Shown here: piece after piece, positions 56,030-64,000 of the stretch
Position numbering within the stretch: position 1 is the first letter of the stretch
Layout of the letters: each line of letters begins with the position of its first letter
NCBI GenBank assembly: GCA_037176705.1
Contig: JBAWUJ010000092.1
Coordinates: 1 to 64,000 of the forward strand
Direction of reading: 5' to 3'
From: Molossus alvarezi
Lineage: Eukaryota; Chordata; Mammalia; Chiroptera; Molossidae
DNA length: 64,000 nt
Notes under the pieces: generated by a model
Told to the model about the DNA's origin: nothing
What the model saw: the letters and a program-made list of their open reading frames with translations, nothing else
Database searches by the model: none
Translations under genes and position numbers: made by a program

Positions 56030-56785
56030 AGACATGAGCAGAGCATTGACAATGGGCCAGGTACAGAAGGTCACCAGGGCAGAAAACCTTAGGTGCGAGT
56101 AATGGGAAAAATGAGGAAAACAAGAACCTCACCTCCAGGGTAACCCTTCCTCCCCTAGCATATTGCTGGCCATGCGGTTTGGACCCCCTGACTCTTCCTC
56201 CCAAAAGATAACATCTAGACCTCAGCTGTATTGCAGCTCCAGGCCCAGACAAGTGATGCTGTGGCTGCCTCAGGACCAGTTGCACTCACTAATGACCCCT
56301 GCCCTGGTGTTGACTGATCATGGATCATCCAAGACCACACCCTGAAAGAACACACCTGGAAAGCTGATGAATATTCTATTGAGACCCTCCCCTTAGTCCT
56401 GCAAGAGAAAGATAAATACTCTCAAAGGACCCAGCTCAAGTTCTCCCCCAGGGAGCAGGCCAGCGCCATTCCCTTCCCCCTTCTGCCCTCTAAGGGAACC
56501 CAGGAGACTGGCAACCAGGGGAGCAATGGGCAGCACAACTGGTTCCAGGCTAACCCCCTGAACCTGTCTCCAAGACCCCCTTTTCTCTGACTTCCCAGTG
56601 GGCCACAGCAGCCCAGCCTTGGCTCTCCTGTTGTTTCTTCCATGACTTCCTTGTTTCACTGTCCTAAGTGTGTTTTTGCTGCAGCCAATAAATTCTTTTA
56701 CTTTGCTACACTTTGTCTTTTGATTGAAATCTTTCCTTCAAGAAGACAAGAACTGAGGTCTCTTGGTCTTGCCAGTATCACTTCC
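56030..56785 (+). mobile_element. Probable solo LTR of an endogenous retrovirus
   Basis: The 3' portion has LTR features: a CT-rich stretch, 'gcagccaataaattcttttac' with the AATAAA signal near 56,688, then a T-rich R-like region and 'agaagacaagaactgaggtc'. A retrovirus-like promoter side, 'gagaaagataaatactctc', lies near 56,403. The ends are not certain and no internal gag/pol sequence adjoins it, so a solo LTR is the simplest reading. Class I is a guess. Confidence 0.45.
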
Positions 56786-58809
56786 AACTCTTCCATGAGT
56801 GTCTCATCGTGTTAAAATAAAAAAATAAAATGCTTGTTGGAATAAAATGTCAATAAATCCCAAAGTTTAGGCAAAAAGGCCCACTTCACAGGCCGACCTC
56901 CTTGGACATCACCCCCCATGCCCTGACCAGTGGTCTCAGCAATGATTATCTCCACCATGGTGCTGGCTGTTGATGACCCACATGGCACCATTTCCCCTCT
57001 GCCTTCTCTCAGAGAACCTCAATTTTTGGGAGGCTCAACAGTGTGCCAGCCTTGAGGGATGAGTCACTGGTCTAAGCTGAGTGTGACACCCACTCCTCTT
57101 TAACGGGCACTGCAGTTTCTGTTTCCCCTTTCCAATTCTATATGGGGGAATGAGAGATAAGAACCAGCAGCTTCAATTAAAATGGAGTCACTTGAACAAT
57201 AATGGAAAAGTAATTGAGCTAAATTGAAATGTAATTTGAAAAAAACAATCATGGCTTAACATGGATTTAGAAACCACGCTAGGAGCAGGGGCTCTCCATT
57301 CTCCAGCTTCCAAATCTCCTTATCTCTTTTCCATTTATTAGGGGGGCCCATCACCTCTCAGTCCAGATCCCCCACAAACTCATCACTCTCACCCTGAGGC
57401 TCCTTCCTCTCCTCTGCTTCCCCAGGTTACCCCAGACGATGCTTCTCAGCCTGGCCCATCTTATGTACACACACATTCTGACAGACATTGGACAATATCT
57501 GGAGATAATTTTTGCTGTCACAATCGGGTGGTGGGTGCTACTGGCATCCAGTGGGTAGAGATCAGGGATATAATGTCAAGGACAACCCCCACAACAAAGA
57601 ATTATCCAGCCCAAAGTGAAAATGATAGTGCTAAGCTGAGAAACTGCTCTACTCCAACTCCCCACTCTGACACAGCCCCCAGCCCTCAACTAAGAGGCCT
57701 CTGGTTTCCTCTCCCCTGCCCAGTATTAGGGAGACACCCCCATTTATGTGTCCCCTGTAATCCCCAAGACCTGACCCTCAGCAGAGAGAAGGCCAGAGTC
57801 CTCACTCCCTGGGAGCCACTGTCTCCCCACATGCCACCCCCTGGGGGTTCTCTATCACTGCCTCTCTCCTACATCTTTCTCCTCTCCCTTTCTGCTTTGC
57901 CTCCCTTCCACGGGCCCATCTGGAAGCCAAGGAGTGGACAGGGTGAGTTTTTCAAGCTCCCTATCATCTTCATTGCTCAAAAAGGCCTCATAAGACTGTC
58001 CTTGGAGAGACTCTTCCAGGGGCCAGAATCACATGCTAGGACGTGGAAACCAGAGCGTCCCTAAGGAGGGGGCGCTCAGAGCTGTTTGGCACAGAGTGGG
58101 GCCCTGGCCTCCACATCCCAGGCCCTCCCCAGCGGCTGTGCAGGAAGGAGGGGCTTCTCCGTGTCCTGCCCAGTGACCTCTGTCCACACCCAAACCTGGA
58201 TGGCTGAAGCCAGGCCTGGCTCTCCTCTGCCACTCCATCTCCTTCCATCTCTCTCCCTTCCCACCCTCTTCCAGCTCGGGTGTGAGACTCCAGTGTGGGG
58301 GTGGGGATATGGGGGGTGGGAGGTGAGCAGGAGGTGGCTCTTTGGGCTCCCTATAAACTTAGGAGTCAGCTGGCATGAAATGAAGAAATATGACTCCCGG
58401 TAAATATTTATTTTCTATCAGAAATTAACAAACCAAATGTAATTAAAAACAGCGCTGTGTGTGCCTTTCCACTCCCAACCCCAACCCAAGTCTAGAAAAT
58501 GACATCTCGGAATAGTGAGTAATAAAGACAGAGTCCTAATTAGCAGGCTGCCCCTGCCACTGAGGTTGACTTCCTCAGACTCCCCAAGAAGTGGCTGGTA
58601 CCAGGCATGGGCACTGGCCATGGCAGCCTCTGCAGGTCTCCTCTCGCCTTTGGCCCACACCCAGGTCTGAAGGACTGGAACCCTGAGCAGGGCCTGACAA
58701 AAGTGGAGGGAGAGTGAAAGAGACCTCTCATCAGTGAGTCAGCCTGGCTGCCACCCATCCCCTGGAGAGGAGCAGGCGTGGCTGGCTGGGAAAACTGCTT
58801 TGGGAAATC
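56786..58809. other. Mostly unassigned sequence
   Basis: Contains the AT-motif-rich patch at 57,160-57,310 (listed separately) and pyrimidine-rich text around 57,640-57,940. No gene was recognised. The 178-codon plus frame at 57,528-58,064 lacks recognisable domains. Confidence 0.4.
57160..57310. promoter_or_regulatory. Candidate conserved noncoding element
   Basis: Repeat-free and AT-rich, with motifs such as 'cagcttcaattaaaatgg', 'gaacaataatggaaaag', 'taattgagctaaattg', and 'atgtaatttgaaaa'. These resemble homeodomain and SOX-type sites. A hypothesis only. Confidence 0.28.
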
Positions 58810-58925
58810 AGCAGAACCTGATTCCCTCACTATGCGACCTTGACCAAATCTCTTTAATTCTCTGAGCCTCATTATCCCCACTTGTAAAATAGAGATTGGG
58901 AGGCCTACCCTGTAGATTCACTGGA
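58810..58925 (+). mobile_element. MIR SINE fragment
   Basis: Forward MIR core: 'ctatgcgaccttgaccaaat', 'attctctgagcctcatta', 'ccacttgtaaaatagaga'. Confidence 0.82.
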
Positions 58926-59134
58926 TATGAGAAACTGCAGCCCCAGAGAGGGTAATTAGTGATCAAGAATTTCCCAGTGCCAAGAGCATGAGGCTCTTAG
59001 AAGCTGGAATGTTTTTACACATGCCATGTTATGTTCGTGCGCCCTTAGCACGTGCAGGGCACTCTTCTGGGCTGTGGGACCCAGCAGTGATCCACACAGA
59101 CAAAATCTCCACTCTCAGGACACACCTTCTGCAG

Positions 59135-59306
59135 TAGTGCATGGCACACAGAAGGTACTCAGTAGTCGAGTGTGTGGCACACAGCAGGTGCTCAGTAGTT
59201 GAGTGTGTGGCACACAGCAAGTGCTCAGTAGTTGAGTGTGTGGCACACAGCAGGTGCTTAGTAGTTGAGTGTGTGGCACACAGCAGGTGCTCAGCAGTTG
59301 AGTGTT
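59135..59306. repeat. 33-bp minisatellite, about five units
   Basis: Unit 'gtgtgtggcacacagcagg' plus 'tgctcagtagttga', period 33 bp (for example 59,168 and 59,201). Because 33 is divisible by three it keeps frames open on both strands and encodes an 11-residue repeat that should not be taken as a gene. The unit resembles the L2/MIR tail phrase 'tggcacatagtaggtgctca', so it probably expanded from an old repeat end. Confidence 0.95.
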
Positions 59307-59349
59307 TTTTCCTGCATCCTTCCTTCATTCGACATCCTAGCTGATGGTG

Positions 59350-59435
59350 TTGTCACCACTGAGGCTGAGTTATAGGTATTCCTCATTATTGAGCACCTAC
59401 TATGTGCCTGGCACTGTGCTGGGTGCTGCTCCTTC
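59350..59435. mobile_element. L2/MIR-type fragment
   Basis: 'attgagcacctactatgtgc' and 'ctggcactgtgctgggtg' are characteristic L2/MIR 3' phrases. Confidence 0.7.
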
Positions 59436-59639
59436 AGGGTGGCTCAGCTAGAGGGCTTGCTTCCAAGTCTAAAAACCATGTGGCTTTGGGATGGGGTGCA
59501 CGGCAGGCAGAGACCCAGTTCCTCCTGCTTTGTCTGTCTCATGAGCCCAAACTGCAGTCTGCTGAGCCCAGCAAATATTTGAGACCCATCTTCCAGAAAT
59601 GCTGCTTCCTTCCTGTTAACACCTCTATGTAAAAATTCA

Positions 59640-59960
59640 TAATGTCCTAATGTAATCCCCCTCACAGGGTCTCTGCAGCCCACCTTTTTACCTGGACCAC
59701 ACATCCCTCAGGCTTGGCTTCTAAATTAGATGCTGTTGGAGCCCACCCGGGTCCCCTGGTCCTCCTCCCCTGCCATTCACCAGCCCAACTTCCAACTGCC
59801 AGCAGTGCCTCTTTGCCTGCAAGCTCACTCCGGAGCAGCCCAGCCATCCTTCTATGCTCCCAAATGTCACCTCCTCTAGGAAGCCCACCCTGATTGCTAG
59901 AGCCAGCTCAACTCTGACCCCTGGATCTGGCTTCCTTCAGCTTTATGTGAACTGTTTTTG
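59640..59960 (-). mobile_element. L2-like fragment
   Basis: 'aaatgtcacctcctctagga', 'agcccaccctgattgctag' match the reverse-complement L2 phrase about 'caggaagccttccctga'. Extent approximate. Confidence 0.5.
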
Positions 59961-60064
59961 GACACTTGGCACACACCACCTGGTATTAGGAGTTCTATTT
60001 CACATGTCCAAGCCCTAGCTCATCACATAGATTGTATCTCCTTCCCTCTCTCCTCAACCTGTAC

Positions 60065-60260
60065 CACCAAAGTTTGGAGTTCAAGTCCTGGCTCTCTCTT
60101 AATAGCTCTGTGACCTGGGGCAAGTTAGTTTTAACATCTTTGAGTCTCAGTTTCCTTGTCTGTATATCATGGGTGATATTAATAGAAACTTACACATGCT
60201 GGTTTCAAGAAATAAGGAGATGAGATAGATCAACTATTTGACAACACGCCAGGCACATAG
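60065..60260 (+). mobile_element. MIR SINE
   Basis: Forward MIR: 'gagttcaagtcctggctc', 'agctctgtgacctggggc', 'gagtctcagtttccttgtc', and 'acacgccaggcacatagtg'. Confidence 0.88.
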
Positions 60261-61400
60261 TGAAGGAAGGGAATAGCTGTGGCCCATAACTGGTAACCAT
60301 TTCATGGTCTCCCCAGGCCCTGTCCTTGTGGGACTGGCACCCCTTCTTCTGGGTACTGACCCCCCACACACACCATCCAGCTCTGTGATCCTCGTGGAGG
60401 GAGTGTATCTCGTCCCCACTCTTGGCCACAGTTGGTCCCCTGAAGGGTGTGCTGTGGGGAGAGAGCCATGGTGTCTGCCGTGTGCAGGGACAGTCTGAGG
60501 GGCAGGAAAGTAGAGACAAGACACAACACCACAGAACGCTGTGGCCGGTGTTGAGTCCTGGGTTCCAGTCATCCCAAGGCTCTTCTGCCTACTTGTCCCT
60601 TCTTCCAAATGCTCCCCAGAAGCCCCCTCACCCCTTTTTTGCCCTTTCATCTAGGCTGGGTTTCTGTCATCTTCTCCATCAAGTCCTGGCCTACGCAGAA
60701 GCCCCGGGAAAACCCTTCCTCCCACTGCGGGTGACAGAAGGCACAGGATGTCCTGTCCCAGAGTTATGCAGCCTGGACACAGCGGGGAGGGAAGGGCCTG
60801 AGCCTCTCCCTGTGTTGCTTCCTCTCTCTTCCCCACAAAGGGTGTGGCACAGAGAACCTGCAGCCCCAAGGAGGGGACGAGTGGTCAGAAAGGACTTCCC
60901 GATGCCAGCAGCAGGGACTCTTAGAGGTTGGGATGTTTATGCCCACTGAGTGTTGAGTTAGTGGGGGGCTGCTTGGGGAAGGGGCTGATGGTGATACCCC
61001 TGGAACCCTGAGGCCTCAGCCAGGGCCCAGTTGCCCCTCCGCCTGCTGGCCACATGTTGCTGGGGGACTCCCAGGGGGCAAAGGGCCTGCAGGGCCTCCT
61101 TTGAGCCAGTGGAGGCAGGGCAGCTGCTGGCTTTCTGTCTGTTTGGGTATCATTTTCCTCCATTCTTCAGACTGCTCAAGGAAAATTACCTCCCTAATTG
61201 GCTCTTCTCTCCAACAAGCTGTAATGAGGCTAAGCTTTATTCTAAGGGTACTTAACCACTCTCTGCCATCACTGAATGCCATCTGCGGCTCCTGCCTCAG
61301 TCAGTGCCCATGTCACAGGGGCCCGAGGAGCTGGGGAAGGAGCCCAGGGGTCATGCCCTGCATTAGTAACAGCTGTCTTGAGACACTGCCCTGGGTCTGA
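60261..61400. other. Unassigned sequence
   Basis: No repeat or gene was recognised. A patch at 61,180-61,250 has 'aaattacctccctaattgg' and 'gctgtaatgaggctaag', possible homeodomain-type motifs. Confidence 0.4.
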
Positions 61401-61404
61401 GGAA

Positions 61405-61565
61405 ACACAGGGAACAGGGAGCCCTGTCCTCAGGGAGCCCAGTCTGAGTGGGACACGGCCCTGTCCTCAGGGAGCCCAGTCTGAGGGGATACGGCCCTGT
61501 CCTTAGGGAGCCCAGTCTGAGGGGGACACAGCCCCGTCCTCGGGGAGCCCAGTCTGAGGGAGCCC
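61405..61565. repeat. 36-37-bp minisatellite, about four units
   Basis: Units contain 'gtcctcagggagcccagtct' followed by 'gagggggacacggccct'. Periods of 36-37 bp, with minor substitutions between units. Confidence 0.93.
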
Positions 61566-61599
61566 TGCCCTCCTGGAATTACAAGGAAATACTAATTAT

Positions 61600-61730
61600 C
61601 TCTGGTTCACTTGTCCAATCAACAAATACTCATGGAGCTTCTGCTATCCATCATGTTCTGTTTCCAGCCCGATTGGGGAGAAAGCTGTAAACCAAAAGAA
61701 CAAAAGTACCTGCTCTCCTGAGGCCCACAT
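61600..61730. mobile_element. L2-like fragment
   Basis: 'atcaacaaatactcatggag', 'ttctgctatccatcatg' and 'acctgctctcctgaggccc' follow the L2 phrase order 'caacaaatatttattgag ... gtccctgccctcatggagc' (abbreviated). Confidence 0.55.
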
Positions 61731-61824
61731 TCTAGCAGGGGGGAGTCACTGTCCACTTCTCCCCACCCCCAGCCCTTTCTAGCAGGGGGGAGTCACTGTC
61801 CACCTCTCACCACTCCAGCCCTCG
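61731..61824. repeat. 47-bp tandem duplication
   Basis: 'tctagcaggggggagtcact' occurs at 61,731 and again at 61,778, with near-identical following sequence ('gtccacttctc' and 'gtccacctctc'). Confidence 0.93.
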
Positions 61825-62439
61825 CCTGAGCCCCAGTCTGGAGCCAAGACATGCCACTGCACTGCCTGGCAGGAGAGGCCTGCTGCATGAAATGAGGTGC
61901 AACAAGTCCAACAACAGAACCCGAAGTGTAAAAGGGACTGTAACTTCCTGGACGTAGTCTGAGTTCCAGGCAGTGAGCAGCTCTCCTCCGAAAGGGGATG
62001 TAGGGACCTGGCCCCTTTTCTCCCCTAGTAGAAAAGACAGCCTCACTGTCCTGTGGCTCCAGGCTGGAGTAGACACATTCCTCCCATGCCCCATTGGTGA
62101 CAGATTGGTCACCTGTGGACCTTGACATGAAGGTGAGAAACAAGGTGCCGTGGGGCAGCCGTGGGCCACTGGGCCTCCATCCCATCACCAGGTGGCTGGA
62201 GAAGGGACTTATCAGCTAGCAGTCCCCTCCAGTGTGAGACCTGAATTCCCTGAGATTCAACTGGGAGCCCCACATTTCTCTCCGTCCCAAACCCTGGGCT
62301 CGCAGTTTCATTCAGAAACAGGAGCTGACATCATCAGTTACCTAGTGGAACCAACTCAGGCTTAGACACACGTTCTTTGTCCCAGGCCTGGCGCCGGCAG
62401 TTTGGGCTGGTTCTTGTCTGGAATCACTGATGTGGCTGT
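61825..62439. other. Unassigned sequence
   Basis: No repeat family or gene was recognised. The minus-strand frame of 131 codons (61,793-62,188) has no identifiable domain. Confidence 0.4.
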
Positions 62440-62752
62440 GGTTGGTGGCTTGACCGCTTGACTGGGGCAGAGTGGTTTCAGATGAACTCACTCACGTGTC
62501 TGGAGGTCAGTGAGGGCTGTTGGCTGGACCTGGTGTCTCCAGCACCAGCAGGACAGCTGCTCCAATCATGGTCTCAGGGAAGCAAGAATGTGTGGATGAA
62601 ACTGCAAGGCCCTCGAGGCCCAGGCTTGGCAGTTGCCCATCACTCCGTGGTGTTCTGCTGGTCCAAGCCCACCCAGGTTCAAGGGCAGGGGAAATAGACT
62701 CCATCCCTTGATGGGCCTTGTAAAGAATTTATGGTCATTTAAAATCTGCCAT
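62440..62752. mobile_element. Ancient interspersed repeat, family A (3' part)
   Basis: 'ggggaaatagactccatccc', 'ttgatgggccttgtaaag' and 'aaaatctgcca' match the 3' part of the repeat at 42,375-42,875. The 5' part is missing. Confidence 0.6.
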
Positions 62753-62754
62753 GC

Positions 62755-63140
62755 CATTATGGTTATCTATTGCTAAATAACAGACCACCCCAAAACTTAG
62801 TGGCTTAAAACAGTAACATGTCTTTGGCTCATGAATCTTCCACTTGGGCAGAATTTGGTGGGAGACATCATCTCTACTCCACCCAGCATCGACTGCAGTG
62901 GGTCCAAGGCTGGGCTGCAATGATCTGAAGCTCACTCAGCCTCATGTCTGGGGTTTGATGCTGGCTGTTGGTGAGGAGAGAGAAAGATCCAGGCAGAGTT
63001 GTTTTGCAGTATGTTGGCAGAGGCAGTCACAAACCTGCTCCATTTCAAGAAGAGAGGAAATAGATCCATGAGAAGTGACCAGGTCTTGGAAGAGCTAATA
63101 TAGGACCAGAAATATTGCTGCAGCCAACTTTGGAAAAGAA
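62755..63140. mobile_element. Ancient interspersed repeat, family A
   Basis: Begins 'attatggttatctattgc', 'aaaacttagtggcttaaaac' and ends 'ccaactttggaaaagaatc', 'taccaga'. It directly follows the truncated copy, so two copies of the same family are in tandem here. Confidence 0.68.
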
Positions 63141-63159
63141 TCTACCAGACACTCTTGAT

Positions 63160-63770
63160 TCTTTGTTCATCCATTTATCACACTCCTGCAGCACACTCGC
63201 TATATGCCAGGCATGGGGTCAGAGCCATTCATATGAATTCTCTGCTTCCCAAAGGAAGTGAGTCACCTCGCCACCCAGGTGAGTGAAAGACTGACAGCTT
63301 TCCTTCTGGGGCCTCAGAAGGGTGCCCGGGGAAATGCCAGCGCTGATGTTCACCACACACAAAGACAGAAAGAGAGCGTACATCTCAGCACACAAGATTC
63401 TTATTAGACCCTAAGAAGGATTTTTCTGAGCAAAGATTTGTTCTGAGGGACATGCTCTTACTTGTCATTGTCACTGTCTTCCTTTTTTCCATGTCCCTGG
63501 ACTCAGCAGAGGTAAGGGACCTGAGGGGGGTGGGTCACCTCAAGGCTGACCAAATAGAATGTCATTAGTGCTCTTTGCTCTTCAGTTTGGATGCATGTCT
63601 GGGCAGAGCCAGTTCTCACAGAACTTGGTTGGATTTGAATATCTAGACTTGCCTTGTTCTCCCACTAGACCATGAACAGCCTGAGCTCTGGGGCCCTGGC
63701 ACCCGGCACAGTGCTTTCTGCATAGTACACATTTATACATGTTTGATGAATGAACAAATGAAAAAAATCA
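63160..63770. mobile_element. L2/MIR-type fragments
   Basis: Two patches: 'actcgctatatgccaggcatg' near 63,198, and 'ggcacccggcacagtgctttc' with 'atgtttgatgaatgaacaaa' near 63,700-63,760. Between them lies unassigned DNA. Confidence 0.5.
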
Positions 63771-64000
63771 ATGAGTACTAATTGTACCTTATGATGTTCT
63801 CATTTTCCTTTTCAGTAAGAAGTATACATATAATTTATAGCTGAACACATAGCAACCTAGAATAATCCATGCATTTCCCAGCCTCTGTTATAGCTAAGAA
63901 CGTCCATATAACTAAGTTCTAGCCAATGAGATGTGAGCAAAAGTATGGTATAACTTCCAGATCATATCTTTACAGAGAACCAGACCCTATTCCGCCTTTC
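63771..64000. other. Unassigned sequence to window end
   Basis: AT-rich, with no gene or repeat recognised. Confidence 0.4.

Noticed and set aside
57528..58064. A 178-codon plus frame, and other 130-179-codon frames in GC-rich stretches (28,870-29,409, 41,366-41,878)
   Set aside because: No domain, no consistent splice context, and overlapping frames of similar length on the other strand. They are most likely chance frames in GC-rich noncoding DNA.
59029..59344. Repetitive 99-codon (minus) and 67-codon (plus) frames with an 11-residue repeat
   Set aside because: They are explained by the 33-bp minisatellite, whose period preserves frame on both strands.

Overview
The window looks like nuclear DNA of a mammal, most probably an insectivorous bat (Yangochiroptera). 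The main reason is at least ten tRNA-derived SINEs of the bat Ves type. They have a tRNA-like head with A- and B-box motifs, the phrase 'tggctcagtggttagag', a CT-rich body, a tail near 'cactctatctg' and an A-rich 3' end. Supporting this are a young L1 with two ORFs, old MIR and L2 fragments, CpG depletion, and no compact gene organisation. No host protein-coding gene can be supported from sequence alone. Nearly all open reading frames are chance frames in satellite or repeat DNA.

Layout. (1) Positions 1-12,903 are a tandem satellite with a monomer of about 73 bp. It is organised into a higher-order repeat (HOR) of about 4.1 kb: copies at 1-4180 and 4181-8287, then a partial third copy from 8288. 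The array runs off the left edge of the window and decays towards its right edge. (2) 12,904-14,100 is unassigned DNA. (3) 14,101-22,052 is a large inverted repeat with arms of about 3.77 kb around a GC-rich spacer of about 0.4 kb. Each arm carries the same old L1 3' end, the same SINE and the same short exon-like frames. (4) 22,053-26,116 is mostly unassigned. (5) 26,117-27,174 is a U6 snRNA retrocopy fused to a piece of L1. (6) 27,175-44,267 is ordinary noncoding DNA with MIR, L2, old L1, LTR, DNA-transposon and Ves insertions, plus a few AT-motif-rich stretches that may be conserved noncoding elements. (7) 44,268-50,107 is an essentially full-length L1 with 5' UTR, ORF1, ORF2, 3' UTR and target-site duplication, inactivated by a handful of lesions. 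(8) 50,122-64,000 is again noncoding, with nested SINEs inside an old antisense L1, a probable solo LTR, two minisatellites and MIR/L2 fragments.

The parts do not form a gene pathway. They tell a story of genome dynamics: recent satellite amplification and homogenisation, an inverted duplication next to it, and L1 machinery that mobilised L1, the SINEs and, by apparent template switching, U6 RNA. The most notable items are the almost identical 4.1-kb satellite HOR units (most visible differences are at CpG sites), the short dyad in the 73-bp monomer, the inverted repeat with reading frames shared by both arms, and the U6-L1 chimera. All identity statements come from reading by eye, not from alignment software.
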